Origin: Ectopseudomonas guguanensis
Lineage (GTDB): Bacteria; Pseudomonadota; Gammaproteobacteria; Pseudomonadales; Pseudomonadaceae
Direction of reading: 5' to 3'
NCBI RefSeq assembly: GCF_900104265.1
Contig: NZ_FNJJ01000009.1
Coordinates: 1-64,000, forward strand
Length of the DNA: 64,000 nucleotides
Shown: positions 24,903 to 33,556 of the stretch, one piece after another
How positions within the stretch are numbered: the stretch's first letter is position 1
How the letters are laid out: every line of letters begins with the position of its first letter
The notes under the pieces: generated by a model
What the model was told of the DNA's origin: nothing
The model's input: the letters and a program-made list of their open reading frames with translations, nothing else
Database searches by the model: none
Made by a program: the position numbers and the translations under genes

Positions 24903-25233
24903 CGCGGGTCAGCACTTCCAGCAGCTCGATCTCGAAGGTCAGGTTGGAATTGGGTGGAATCGAGCCGACGCTGCGCTCGCCATAACCCAGGTGAGCGGGC
25001 ACCTGCAGCTTGCGTTTGCCACCCACCTGCATGCCCATCAGACCCTGGTCCCAGCCCTTGATCACTCGACCGGTGCCGATCACGCACTGGAACGGTTTGC
25101 CGCGCGAGAAGGACGAGTCGAACTCGCTGCCGTCGGCCAGCCAGCCGCGGTACTGGGTGGTGATCAGGGCGCCCTTGACCACGGCCTTGCCGTCGCCGAG
25201 TTGCAGGTCTTCGATGATCAGTTCGTCAGTCAT
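24895..25233 (-). CDS. FKBP-type peptidyl-prolyl cis-trans isomerase
   Basis: A 112-residue single-domain FKBP without signal peptide, so cytoplasmic. Family motifs are present: GSEFDSSFSRGKPFQCVIG, VIKGWDQGLMGMQVGGKRKL and IPPNSNLTFEIELLEV. It catalyses prolyl bond isomerisation during folding. It starts 1 base before the end of the truncated haemoglobin gene upstream and overlaps the methyltransferase by 8 bases. The three genes form a compact operon without an obvious common function. Confidence 0.93.
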   Translation of the reverse strand: MTDELIIEDLQLGDGKAVVKGALITTQYRGWLADGSEFDSSFSRGKPFQCVIGTGRVIKGWDQGLMGMQVGGKRKLQVPAHLGYGERSVGSIPPNSNLTFEIELLEVLTRDD

Positions 25234-25234
25234 G

Positions 25235-25663
25235 TCAGGTTTCCTTGCGATGACGGTTTTGGCTGGCCTGTACCGAGCGTTCCGCGGGGACGCGAAGCTG
25301 GGTCAGCAGGTAGTCGGCGAACGCCGGTGCATAGTTCTGTAGGGCGATGGCGCCGGCCATGCAGCTCAGCCAGCTTTCCGCCAGCGCCTGATCGATCGGC
25401 CACTGGGCATGGAAGGCCGGAATGCTGATGCTGCCGTATTTCTCGGCGAACAGACGTGGCCCGCCCAGCCAGCCGCTGAGAAAGCACGCCAACTTGTCGC
25501 GCGAGGCGCTCAGGTCGGCGGGGTGCAGTGCGCGCAGGGCGGCGGCTTCGGGGCGTTCGTCCATCAGTCGGTAGAAGTCGTCGACCAGGCGGCGCAGGCC
25601 GTCGATACCGCCAGCGGCCTGGTAGGAGGCATCGCCAGTGCCGTAGGGAGGTGTTTCGCTCAT
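25235..25663 (-). CDS. Group II truncated haemoglobin
   Basis: A 142-residue globin-like protein. Length and motifs fit group II truncated haemoglobins: VDDFYRLMDERPEA at the B helix, FLSGWLGGPRLFAEKYG at the E-F region, and the proximal histidine in PAFHAQWPID. These proteins bind O2 or NO and are linked to redox or nitrosative stress. It lies only a few kb from the fhp locus but on a separate transcript. The ATG at 25663 (MSETPPYG) is chosen over one nine codons upstream because the N terminus then matches the family. It leads an operon with the FKBP and methyltransferase genes. Confidence 0.86.
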   Translation of the reverse strand: MSETPPYGTGDASYQAAGGIDGLRRLVDDFYRLMDERPEAAALRALHPADLSASRDKLACFLSGWLGGPRLFAEKYGSISIPAFHAQWPIDQALAESWLSCMAGAIALQNYAPAFADYLLTQLRVPAERSVQASQNRHRKET

Positions 25664-25760
25664 CGAGCCATCGTCCGGAAAAGGCGCCATTGTAACCGCT
25701 GGCGTAGAATGGCCGGCCAGTTTGGTTCGAGGTAATGGGTAACTGCAGAGGCTGTTTTCT

Positions 25761-25786
25761 CCCCTCTCCCATGAATGGGAGAGGGG
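25761..25786. repeat. Near-perfect 12-bp hairpin upstream of polB
   Basis: CCCCTCTCCCAT (25761-25772) pairs with ATGGGAGAGGGG (25775-25786) across only 2 bases. It ends 26 bases before the polB start. It would form a stable hairpin in a polB leader or a cruciform in DNA. Confidence 0.8.
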
Positions 25787-25812
25787 GCAGATCGTGCTTG
25801 CCTGAAAAGATG

Positions 25813-28176
25813 ATGACGCAACCCCAGCAAGGCTTCGTGCTCAGCCGCCATTGGCGCGATACGCCGGAGGGCACCGAGGTGGCCTTCTGGCTGGCGACCG
25901 ATGCCGGCCCGCGCCAGATACGCCTGCCGCCTCAGGAGTCGGTGGCCTTTATCCCCGCCGAGCAGCGTGCCTGGGCCGAGCCGTTGTTGCGTGATGCGCA
26001 GGGAGCCGAGCTGCGTGAGCTGGCTTTGCGCGACTTCAAGCGCCGCCCGGTGCTGGGCCTGTATTGCCGCCAGTACCGCCAGTTGCTGCAGCTTGAGAAA
26101 AAACTGCGCCAGGTCGGCGTGGATGTGTACGAGGCCGATATTCGTCCGCCGGATCGCTACCTGATGGAGCGCTTTATCACCGCCAGCGTGTTCTTCGATG
26201 GTATCGAGCAGCCGGACGGCAGCCTGCTGTGCAAGTCGCTCAAACCCGCGCCTGATTACCGCCCGACGCTGCGCCTGGTGTCGCTGGATATCGAGACCAG
26301 CGCTCGCGGCGAGCTGTATTCCATCGCCCTGGAAGGCTGTGGCCAGCGTCAGGTCTACATGCTCGGCCCGGCCAATGGCGACGCCAGCCTCGTCGACTTC
26401 GACCTGGAGTATTGCGACAGCCGCAAGGCGCTGCTCGAGCGCCTGAATGACTGGCTGCAGCGGCATGATCCGGACGCCATCATCGGCTGGAACCTGGTGC
26501 AGTTCGACCTGCGTGTGCTGCGCGATCACGCCGAGCAGCTCAAGGTGCCGCTGCTACTGGGGCGTGGCGGCGACGTGATGGGCTGGCGCCAGCACAACAG
26601 CAGCCAGCACTACTTCGCCGAGGCGGCCGGGCGGCTGATCATCGACGGCATCGAGGCGCTGCGTTCTGCGACCTGGAGTTTCTCCTCGTTCAGCCTGGAA
26701 TCGGTGGCGCAGACCCTGTTAGGCGAGGGCAAGGCCATCGACACACCCTACGCGCGGATGGACGAGATCCAGCGCATGTTCGACGAGGACAAGCCGGCGC
26801 TGGCGCGCTACAACCTCAAGGACTGCGAGCTGGTCACGCGGATCTTCGCTCACACCGATCTGCTCGCCTTCCTGCTGGAGCGCTCCAGCGTCACCGGGCT
26901 GGCGGCCGACCGCAGCGGCGGCTCGGTGGCGGCTTTCACCCACCTGTACCTGCCGCCCATGCATCGTCTGGGTTTCGTCGCGCCGAACCTTGGCGACATA
27001 CGCGGCGAGAACAGCCCCGGCGGCTTCGTCATGGATTCGCGCCCCGGTCTGTACGACTCGGTGCTGGTGCTGGACTACAAGAGCCTGTATCCGTCGATCA
27101 TCCGCAGCTTTTTGATCGACCCGCTGGGGCTGGTCGAAGGCCTGCACCAGCCGGATGACGAACATTCGGTGGAAGGCTTTCGCGGCGCACGCTTCTCGCG
27201 TACCCGGCATTGCCTGCCGGCCATCGTCGAGCGCGTCTGGCAGGGCCGTGAGGCGGCCAAGCGCGACGGCAACAAGGCGCTGTCGCAGGCGTTGAAGATC
27301 ATCATGAACGCCTTCTACGGCGTGCTCGGCTCCAGTGGTTGTCGCTTCTTCGACCCGCGCCTGGCGTCGTCGATCACCTTGCGTGGCCACCAGATCATGA
27401 AGCGCACCCGCGAGCTGATCGAGGCCGAGGGCCATGCGGTGATCTACGGCGACACCGACTCCACCTTCGTCTGGCTCGGTCGCGCCCACGACGAGGAGGA
27501 GGCAGCGCGCATCGGGCGCGCGCTGGTGGCCCGCGTCAACGCCTGGTGGCGCGAGCATCTGCAGATTGAGTACGGCCTGACCAGCGCCCTGGAGCTGCAG
27601 TTCGAGACCCATTACCGGCGTTTTCTCATGCCTACCATTCGCGGCACCGAGGAGGGCAGCAAGAAGCGCTACGCCGGCCTGGTTCACGACGTGGACGGCA
27701 GCGAACGCATGGTGTTCAAGGGGCTGGAAACGGTGCGCACCGACTGGTCGCCGCTGGCCCAGCGCTTCCAGCAGGAGCTGTATCGCCTGGTGTTCGACGG
27801 CCAGCCCTACGAGGACTACGTGCGCGACTACGTGAAACGTACGCTGGCCGGCGAGCTGGACGAGCTGCTGGTCTATCGCAAGCGCTTGCGCCGGCGCCTC
27901 GATGACTACCAGCGCAACGTGCCGCCGCATGTGCGTGCCGCGCGCAGCGCCGACGAGCACAACCAGCGCCTCGGCCGGCCGCTGCAGTACCAGCGCGGCG
28001 GCTGGATCAGCTACCTGATCACCACCGCCGGCCCGCAGCCGCTGGAGCGCCTGCTCTCGCCCATCGACTACGAGCACTACCTGAGCCGCCAGCTCAAGCC
28101 GGTGGCCGACGCCATCCTGCCCTTCGTTGGCGGCGACTTCGAACGCCTTGTGGACGGACAGCTGGGGCTATTCTAG
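25813..28176 (+). CDS. polB: DNA polymerase II (family B)
   Basis: A 787-residue family B DNA polymerase. The 3'-5' exonuclease begins at [13 protein letters not shown] (about 157). Polymerase motif A is [10 protein letters not shown] (about 420), motif B lies around [13 protein letters not shown], and the catalytic aspartates are in YGDTDSTF (about 550). In E. coli, Pol II helps restart replication and bypass lesions; I see no clear LexA box here. Of two adjacent ATG codons (25810, 25813) I take the second, which gives the length usual in Pseudomonas. A decayed copy of this gene's last ~60 bases lies 2 kb downstream at 30205. Confidence 0.94.
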   Translation: MTQPQQGFVLSRHWRDTPEGTEVAFWLATDAGPRQIRLPPQESVAFIPAEQRAWAEPLLRDAQGAELRELALRDFKRRPVLGLYCRQYRQLLQLEKKLRQVGVDVYEADIRPPDRYLMERFITASVFFDGIEQPDGSLLCKSLKPAPDYRPTLRLVSLDIETSARGELYSIALEGCGQRQVYMLGPANGDASLVDFDLEYCDSRKALLERLNDWLQRHDPDAIIGWNLVQFDLRVLRDHAEQLKVPLLLGRGGDVMGWRQHNSSQHYFAEAAGRLIIDGIEALRSATWSFSSFSLESVAQTLLGEGKAIDTPYARMDEIQRMFDEDKPALARYNLKDCELVTRIFAHTDLLAFLLERSSVTGLAADRSGGSVAAFTHLYLPPMHRLGFVAPNLGDIRGENSPGGFVMDSRPGLYDSVLVLDYKSLYPSIIRSFLIDPLGLVEGLHQPDDEHSVEGFRGARFSRTRHCLPAIVERVWQGREAAKRDGNKALSQALKIIMNAFYGVLGSSGCRFFDPRLASSITLRGHQIMKRTRELIEAEGHAVIYGDTDSTFVWLGRAHDEEEAARIGRALVARVNAWWREHLQIEYGLTSALELQFETHYRRFLMPTIRGTEEGSKKRYAGLVHDVDGSERMVFKGLETVRTDWSPLAQRFQQELYRLVFDGQPYEDYVRDYVKRTLAGELDELLVYRKRLRRRLDDYQRNVPPHVRAARSADEHNQRLGRPLQYQRGGWISYLITTAGPQPLERLLSPIDYEHYLSRQLKPVADAILPFVGGDFERLVDGQLGLF

Positions 28177-28198
28177 GCCGTCTCGTTGGACGGCGTCC

Positions 28199-28274
28199 GT
28201 AGGGTGCGCCGTGCGCACCTACCCTTTACCTGCCACCTCCATTCGCCTCCCGTCGGGGCTAAAGCCCCTCCCAC
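28199..28274. repeat. Two single REP-like units (families A and C)
   Basis: A lone family A unit (28199-28219) and a lone family C unit (28252-28274, GGGGCTAAAGCCCCTCCCAC) sit in the gap between the converging polB and LysR genes. Neither has its inverted partner. Confidence 0.75.
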
Positions 28275-28389
28275 GGCTGGCCGATGGGGTAGGCGCGAAC
28301 TCATTGGCCATCCCGTTGCGGCGCGGGTCGCGAATGAATGCGTTCCAGCGGGACCGGGGCGCTCGGGCGCAATCCGGGGGCGCCGCCCG

Positions 28390-29304
28390 CTATGGCCCAG
28401 CCCAGCTTTCGTTGGCCAACGCGCGTTGCAGGAAGTCGCACAGCGTCTGCACCTTGAGCGATGCGCGGCGTGCGCGCGGATACAGCGCGCAGATCTCATC
28501 GTCGGTGGGCCGGGCCTCGGCCAGCACCTGCACCAGCCTGCCGGCCTGCAGGTCGTGCTGCACGATGAAGCGCGGCAGTACCGCCACGCCCAGGCCGGCC
28601 AGCGCGGCGTCACGCATGGCCTCGCCGTTGTTGCTGGTGAAGCGCCCGCCGGGCGCCAGGGTCAGCGGGCGCTGCGCATCGGCCGGATCGTCGAACGACC
28701 ACAACTGCCCGGCGCTGAGGTTGCAGTAGCCTATGCAGGGATGTTCGAGCAACTGTTCCAGGCGCTCGGGCGCGCCATGTTCGCGGATGTAGTCGGGGCT
28801 GCAGCACACCACCCGCGGGCTGCTGCCGAGGCGCCGGGCAATCAGCGCACTGTCGTGCAGGCGTGAGATGCGCAGGCACAGATCGTAACCTTCGCGTTCG
28901 AAGTCGCTGACCCGGTCGTCCAGCTGCAGCGCCAGCTCCAGCTGCGGATGCTGGCGCATGAACTCGGCCAGTCGCGGCGCCAGCCACAAGGTGCCAAAGC
29001 TCATCGGCGCAAGAATGCGCAGGCGGCCGGCCAGGCTGCCATCCTCGAAGGCCACCGCTTCGGCGGCGCTGCGCAGTTCGGCCAGCGCCGCCTTGGCCTG
29101 CTGGTAGAAGCGCTGACCGCTGTCGGTCGGCGCCACCTTGCGCGTGGAGCGAAACAGCAGCTTGGCGCCCAGATGGCGCTCCAGGTCGCTGAGGCGCTTG
29201 CTGACCACCGACTTGGCTACTCCCAGCTGCTGGGCAGCGAGGCTGACGCTGCCCAGCTCGGCGACGCGCAGAAAGGTTTCGATTTCCTGAATATCCAGTT
29301 TCAT
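28390..29304 (-). CDS. LysR family transcriptional regulator
   Basis: A 304-residue LysR regulator. The N-terminal helix-turn-helix is FLRVAELGSVSLAAQQLGVA (about 10-29), followed by SVVSKRLSDLERHLG. A periplasmic-binding-fold effector domain begins near 90. The start is the ATG for MKLDIQEIETF at 29304; the frame is open further up but that stretch is not conserved in LysR proteins. It is divergent from a ycaC-like hydrolase gene with 181 bases between, the classic arrangement for a LysR regulator and its target. The effector is unknown. Confidence 0.9.
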   Translation of the reverse strand: MKLDIQEIETFLRVAELGSVSLAAQQLGVAKSVVSKRLSDLERHLGAKLLFRSTRKVAPTDSGQRFYQQAKAALAELRSAAEAVAFEDGSLAGRLRILAPMSFGTLWLAPRLAEFMRQHPQLELALQLDDRVSDFEREGYDLCLRISRLHDSALIARRLGSSPRVVCCSPDYIREHGAPERLEQLLEHPCIGYCNLSAGQLWSFDDPADAQRPLTLAPGGRFTSNNGEAMRDAALAGLGVAVLPRFIVQHDLQAGRLVQVLAEARPTDDEICALYPRARRASLKVQTLCDFLQRALANESWAGP

Positions 29305-29485
29305 GAAGCGACCGTGCGGCTTGATCGGAATGCCGTTCAGCATAACGCCTGGATGGTAGGGATGATTGTTCGTGCAGGGCGAAAAGCCATTTCGCTCACC
29401 GGCGGGAGGTCGTGCGTCGCACCGGAGGCTAGGCTTGAACTCCCCGCAACGGGTTGATTCGCTTACTGCCAATGGAGGCTACGCC

Positions 29486-30100
29486 ATGTCTTTTACCTAC
29501 AAGCGTCTGAACAAGGACGATGCCGTCGTGCTGCTGGTCGACCACCAGGCCGGCCTGCTCTCGCTGGTGCGTGACTACACCCCGGACGAGTTCAAGAACA
29601 ACGTGCTGGCGCTGGCCGACATCGCCAAGTTCTTCAACCTGCCGACCATCCTCACCACCAGCTTCGAGAACGGCCCCAACGGCCCGATCGTGCCCGAGCT
29701 CAAGGCCATGTTCCCCGATGCCCCCTATATCGCCCGGCCGGGGCAGATCAACGCCTGGGACAACGCCGATTTCGTCAAGGCCATCGAGGCCACCGGGCGC
29801 AAGCAACTGATCATCGCCGGGGTGGTCACCGACGTCTGTGTGGCCTTCCCGACCCTGTCCGCGCTGGAGGCCGGCTATGAGGTCTTCGTTGTCACCGATG
29901 CTTCGGGCACCTTAAATACCAGCGTGCGCGACGCCGCGCTGATGCGCATGGCCCACGCCGGCGCGCAGATGCTCAACTGGTTCAGCGTCGGTTGCGAACT
30001 GCACCGCGACTGGCGCAACGACATCGAGGGCTTCGGCGGCATTCTCGGCGGGCACCTGCCGGCCTACGCCAACCTGATCCAGAGCTACAGCCAGAAGTGA
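29486..30100 (+). CDS. ycaC: YcaC-like isochorismatase-family hydrolase
   Basis: A 204-residue cysteine hydrolase very like E. coli YcaC across its length. Family signatures include LLVDHQAGLL with the catalytic aspartate, YIARPGQINAWDN, and the nucleophile cysteine in AGVVTDVCVAFPTL, with ELHRDWRNDIEG near the end. YcaC forms octamers or larger assemblies; its natural substrate is not established. GGAGG lies 8 bases before the ATG. The divergent LysR gene is the likely regulator. A hairpin (GAGCCCC/GGGGCTC, about 30107-30136) follows the stop. Confidence 0.92.
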   Translation: MSFTYKRLNKDDAVVLLVDHQAGLLSLVRDYTPDEFKNNVLALADIAKFFNLPTILTTSFENGPNGPIVPELKAMFPDAPYIARPGQINAWDNADFVKAIEATGRKQLIIAGVVTDVCVAFPTLSALEAGYEVFVVTDASGTLNTSVRDAALMRMAHAGAQMLNWFSVGCELHRDWRNDIEGFGGILGGHLPAYANLIQSYSQK

Positions 30101-30106
30101 CCCGGC

Positions 30107-30136
30107 GAGCCCCCGCCGGCGCTGCCGGTGGGGCTC
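30107..30136 (+). terminator. Hairpin after ycaC, probable transcript end
   Basis: GAGCCCC and GGGGCTC enclose a further pairing GCCGGC/GCCGGT. There is no T run after it, so it is either a weak terminator or a 3'-end stabilising stem. Confidence 0.45.
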
Positions 30137-30204
30137 ATCCGGCAGGGTGTGAATAACGCTGCAGCAGCAAAGCGCCCAGCAACCCGGCATCAACGACAGG
30201 GCCA

Positions 30205-30285
30205 GCCATCCTGCGCTTCCTCGGCGGTAAGTTCGAAGGCCTGGTGGACGGGCGGCTCGGGCTGCCGGATGTACTTAGTTAAACG
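30205..30285 (+). pseudogene. Remnant of a polB 3' end
   Basis: The 60 bases 30205-30264 align without gaps to the last codons of polB (28111-28170) with about 12 mismatches. They translate to AILRFLGGKFEGLVDGRLGL against [20 protein letters not shown] in the intact gene. The remnant frame runs on to TAA near 30287. Upstream only a few bases still match. The rest of this 365-base gap (30101-30465) holds the ycaC hairpin and the terC leader. Confidence 0.85.
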
Positions 30286-30432
30286 GCGCACCTCAGCAGG
30301 AGCGGGTTCCGGGGCGGTGGAAACAGGAAATATTTTGCAAACTCTGCGCAATTGAGCCGCGTTCGAGGCCTGAATATATTCGCGCTCGTGATACCGGGCC
30401 CCTCTGGCGGTTAACACCGCGATGTCGGAATC

Positions 30433-30460
30433 ACAGTCTGTTCAATCTGACTGTAGGAGG
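30433..30460 (+). promoter_or_regulatory. Small hairpin abutting the terC ribosome site
   Basis: ACAGTC (30433-30438) pairs with GACTGT (30449-30454), directly followed by AGGAGGGG and the ATG at 30466. The stem ends right at the Shine-Dalgarno sequence and could influence translation. I do not recognise a known riboswitch in the leader. Confidence 0.4.
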
Positions 30461-30465
30461 GGCTC

Positions 30466-31452
30466 ATGACTGCCCTAGAACTGTTTCTCTTCGCCGACTT
30501 CCTCGGCACGGCCACCTGGTTGTGGCTGGTCTTCATCGCTGTCGTCATCTCCCTGCTGGCCTTCGATCTTGGCGTGCTACATCGCGATAACCGCGAAATC
30601 GGCGTGCGTGAGAGCCTGTTGCTGTCGGCCGGCTATATCACAGCGGGTTTGCTGTTCGGTGTCTGGGTGTTCTTCCAGAAAGGCGGCGACGCCAGCATGG
30701 ATTACCTCACCGGCTTTCTGATCGAGAAATCGCTGTCGATGGACAACGTGTTTCTCATGGCCATGATCTTCAGCTTTCTCGCCATCCCGCGGCAGTACCA
30801 GCACAAGGTGCTGTTCTGGGGAATCATGGGCGTGCTGGTGCTGCGGGCGATCATGATCGGCCTGGGCGCCGCGCTGATCCATGAGTTCGACTGGATCCTC
30901 TACGTGTTCGGCGCCTTCCTGTTCTTCACCGGCGTGAAGATGCTGTTCGCCAAGCTCGACGATGCCCCGGACCTGGAAAATAACGTGCTGGTGAAGTTCC
31001 TGCGCAAGCACCTGCGGGTGACCGATGGCCTGCATGGCGAGCGTTTCTTCGTGCGTCAGGACGATGGACAGGGCCGCAGCGTGCTGTGGGTTACCCCGCT
31101 GTTCCTGGCGCTGATCCTGATTGAGTGCGCCGACCTGATGTTCGCCATCGACAGCGTGCCGGCGATCTTCGCCATTACCCAGGACCCGTTCATCGTCTAC
31201 ACCTCGAATATCTTCGCCATCCTTGGCCTGCGGGCCCTGTATTTCGCCCTGGCCGCGCTGATCCACCGCTTCGCCTACCTCAAGTACGCACTGGCGCTGG
31301 TGCTGGTGTTCATCGGCGCGAAGATCTTCCTGGTCGGCATCATCGGCAAGATTCCGGCGGCGGTGTCCCTGAGCGTCACCCTGGGTCTGCTGATCGGCGG
31401 TGTGCTGCTGTCGCTGTACAAGACCCGCGGCCAGTCGCCTGCCAAGATCTGA
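30466..31452 (+). CDS. TerC/Alx-family integral membrane protein
   Basis: A 328-residue protein with about nine membrane helices. The TerC family acidic motifs in membrane segments are present: LLAFDLGVLHR near 35, EKSLSMDNVF near 90, and IECADLMFAIDSVPAIFAI near 215. Relatives include E. coli Alx, linked to manganese and alkaline pH, and TerC of tellurite resistance. Manganese export is the best guess, by family. AGGAGG gives a strong ribosome site. It is followed after 58 bases by a small lipoprotein gene on the same strand. Confidence 0.9.
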   Translation: MTALELFLFADFLGTATWLWLVFIAVVISLLAFDLGVLHRDNREIGVRESLLLSAGYITAGLLFGVWVFFQKGGDASMDYLTGFLIEKSLSMDNVFLMAMIFSFLAIPRQYQHKVLFWGIMGVLVLRAIMIGLGAALIHEFDWILYVFGAFLFFTGVKMLFAKLDDAPDLENNVLVKFLRKHLRVTDGLHGERFFVRQDDGQGRSVLWVTPLFLALILIECADLMFAIDSVPAIFAITQDPFIVYTSNIFAILGLRALYFALAALIHRFAYLKYALALVLVFIGAKIFLVGIIGKIPAAVSLSVTLGLLIGGVLLSLYKTRGQSPAKI

Positions 31453-31464
31453 CATGTGAACCCC

Positions 31465-31495
31465 GCCCGGCCCGTCATCTGGCGAGGCCGGGCTT
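31465..31495 (+). terminator. GC-rich hairpin after terC
   Basis: GCCCGGCC (31465-31472) pairs with GGCCGGGC (31486-31493) and is followed by TT. It lies between terC and the lipoprotein gene, so it could end the transcript or lower downstream expression. Confidence 0.5.
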
Positions 31496-31510
31496 AGCAA
31501 CTGGAGAACT

Positions 31511-31810
31511 ATGATGCATACACATTGGATGAAATGTCTGGTGCCCATGGCGCTGGGTGTGGCGTTGCTCAGCCTGGTTGGCTGTGAGGCTGCCGAACAG
31601 TCCGCGCAGAAACTGGCTGAAGAGGCGAAAAAGGAAGCACAGGCGCTGATCAGCGACTCCGTCGGCGAGGTGGTGAACGAGGTCAACCGCCAGGTGGACT
31701 CTCTGCAGGAGTCGACCAACCGAGCCTTGGGCAAGGCCGAACAGGACGAACAATCCGGGAACCAGGAAAACGAGAGCGAGCCGACCGGCGAGCCTGGCGC
31801 GGAAACCTGA
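31511..31810 (+). CDS. Small lipoprotein, unknown function
   Basis: A 99-residue protein with a lipoprotein signal (MKCLVPMALGVALLSLVGC, lipobox cysteine at about 25). It is followed by a charged helical region rich in A, E, K and Q (about 27-75) and a Glu/Asn-rich tail. CTGGAG precedes the first of two near-adjacent ATG codons. Serine after the first mature residues is not obvious, so inner versus outer membrane sorting cannot be called. It follows terC on the same strand, with a hairpin between. Confidence 0.75.
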   Translation: MMHTHWMKCLVPMALGVALLSLVGCEAAEQSAQKLAEEAKKEAQALISDSVGEVVNEVNRQVDSLQESTNRALGKAEQDEQSGNQENESEPTGEPGAET

Positions 31811-31820
31811 TGCTAGGCGT

Positions 31821-31847
31821 GGATCGCGAATAAATTCGCTCCTACAG
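31821..31847. repeat. Short palindromic repeat unit
   Basis: GGATCGCGAATAAATTCGCT followed by CCTACA, with the palindrome GCGAATaaATTCGC at 31826-31839. This is a common Pseudomonas intergenic type; here a single copy. Confidence 0.6.
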
Positions 31848-31964
31848 GTTCTTTCCGCACCCAGGATGGTTGGGCGCACGGTTGGTAGCCGCGGGTTTAT
31901 CCGCGAAGGGGCTGACGCCGGGGCCGCAGGCAGTGCGAAACCAATCCGGCCATTTGCCAATGAA

Positions 31965-31995
31965 AAAGGCGAAGCCTCTCGGCTTCGCCTTTGTT
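31965..31995. terminator. Terminator of rhlB (bidirectional)
   Basis: AAAGGCGAAGCC (31965-31976) pairs perfectly with GGCTTCGCCTTT (31981-31992) around TCTC. The A run on the left acts as the T run for minus-strand rhlB. Confidence 0.9.
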
Positions 31996-32009
31996 CTATC
32001 CGTGCTGGC

Positions 32010-33458
32010 TCAGTGCCTGCGCGGCACCGGCTTGAGCAGCTCGTCCGGTGGCATTTCGCACTGGATCTTGCGGCCGATCAGTGCCTCGATCGGCGGCAGG
32101 GCGAAGGCATCGTCCTCGCCGGCGAAGCTGATCGAGGTGCCGCTGGTGCCGGCGCGGCCGGTACGGCCGATGCGGTGCACGTAGTCGTCCGGGTCTTCCG
32201 GCAGGGTGAAGTTGATCACGTGACTGATGCCGTCGACATGGATGCCGCGGCCGGCCACGTCGGTGGCCACCAGCACCCGGATATGCCCGGCGCGGAAGCC
32301 TTCGAGCACCTTGATGCGCTTGTGCTGCGGCACGTCGCCGGACATCTGCGCAGCGCTGACGCCGTCGCGGGTCAGGCGCTCCTCGATACGGCGCACTTCG
32401 TCCTTGCGGTTGGCGAAGACCATCACCCGGTCCCAGGCGTTCTGCGTGATCAGGTTATAGAGCAGCTTGTACTTGTCGCTGGAGGCCACGGCGTAGACGT
32501 GCTGTTCGACGGTATCGCTGGCGACGTTCTCCGGCTCGATCTCGACGATGGCCGGGTTGACCGTCCACTGCTTGGCCAGGTTCATCACGTCTTCGGTGAA
32601 GGTGGCGGAGAACAGCAGGGTCTGGCGGTCGCCCTTCATCGGCGTCTGGCGGATGATCTGGCGTACCTGCGGGATGAAGCCCATGTCGAGCATGCGGTCG
32701 GCTTCGTCCAGCACCATCACCTCGACCATGTCCAGATGCACCTCGCCGCGCTGGTTGAAGTCCAGCAGGCGGCCCGGGGTGGCGACCAGGATGTCGCAGA
32801 AGCGCGATTCCAGCTGCTTGAGCTGCTTGTCGAAGTCCATGCCGCCGACGAAGCTCATGACGTTGAGCTTGGTGTACTTGGTCAGCGCGACGGCGTCCTT
32901 GGCGATCTGCACCACCAGCTCGCGGGTTGGCGCGATGATCAGTGCGCGCGGCTCGCCCATGTAGCGTTCCTTCGGCGGCGGGGTCTGCAGCAGCTGGGTG
33001 ATGATCGAGATGAGAAACGCGGCAGTCTTGCCGGTGCCGGTCTGGGCGCGGCCGATGGCGTCCTGACCCTTGAGGGTGTAACCCAGTACGCCGGCCTGGA
33101 TCGGCGTGCAGTAGGGGAAGCCGAGGTCGTGGATGGCGTGCATCAGCTCGGGGGCGAGCTTGAAGTCGTGGAAGCGCGTCTTGCCTTCGGCTGGCTCGAC
33201 CACGAAATCTTCCAGCTTCCAGTTATCCACCGGCTTGGCCGGACGCTCGCGGCGTGGCTTTTCGGCCTTGGGCGGGCGAGGCTGCTGTGGCGCGGGGCTG
33301 TCGCTGACCGTCTCGCTGGCAGGGCGGGCGGGCTTGTTCTTGCGGGGACGCTTGTCGTCTGCGCCACGGCTCTGGGCGGGCGCTACTGCGGGTGACGGCG
33401 CTGGTTGTGGCTGCTCGTCTTCGGCTTTGCCGAACATTTTCTTGAGTGCTTTGAGCAC
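32010..33458 (-). CDS. rhlB: ATP-dependent RNA helicase RhlB
   Basis: A 482-residue DEAD-box helicase. An N-terminal basic and proline-rich extension (1-80) is followed by the Q motif (TRFHDFKL...GFPYCTPIQ). Motif I is AQTGTGKT (138-145), then PTRELV, ATPGR (226-230), DEAD (251-254), SAT, and motif [12 protein letters not shown]. RhlB unwinds RNA for the degradosome in gammaproteobacteria. The disordered extension at the N terminus is typical of the Pseudomonas protein. It is a single-gene unit ending at a strong terminator; an M19 dipeptidase gene lies on the same strand upstream. Confidence 0.93.
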   Translation of the reverse strand: MLKALKKMFGKAEDEQPQPAPSPAVAPAQSRGADDKRPRKNKPARPASETVSDSPAPQQPRPPKAEKPRRERPAKPVDNWKLEDFVVEPAEGKTRFHDFKLAPELMHAIHDLGFPYCTPIQAGVLGYTLKGQDAIGRAQTGTGKTAAFLISIITQLLQTPPPKERYMGEPRALIIAPTRELVVQIAKDAVALTKYTKLNVMSFVGGMDFDKQLKQLESRFCDILVATPGRLLDFNQRGEVHLDMVEVMVLDEADRMLDMGFIPQVRQIIRQTPMKGDRQTLLFSATFTEDVMNLAKQWTVNPAIVEIEPENVASDTVEQHVYAVASSDKYKLLYNLITQNAWDRVMVFANRKDEVRRIEERLTRDGVSAAQMSGDVPQHKRIKVLEGFRAGHIRVLVATDVAGRGIHVDGISHVINFTLPEDPDDYVHRIGRTGRAGTSGTSISFAGEDDAFALPPIEALIGRKIQCEMPPDELLKPVPRRH

Positions 33459-33556
33459 GGGCTTCTCATCGACTGGTTAAGGAGTGAACGCCCGCCAGTG
33501 TAATGCAAGACGCGGGCGTGGCGAAGTGCTTCGCTCGCGTCTGTCAAGAGCCGGCC

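Noticed and set aside
25700..25812. LexA box for SOS control of polB
   Set aside because: No CTGT-N8-ACAG element with acceptable match was seen in the region before polB.
30290..30465. yybP-ykoY manganese riboswitch in the TerC-family leader
   Set aside because: The expected conserved loop sequences are not visible by eye. Only a simple hairpin next to the ribosome site is supported.
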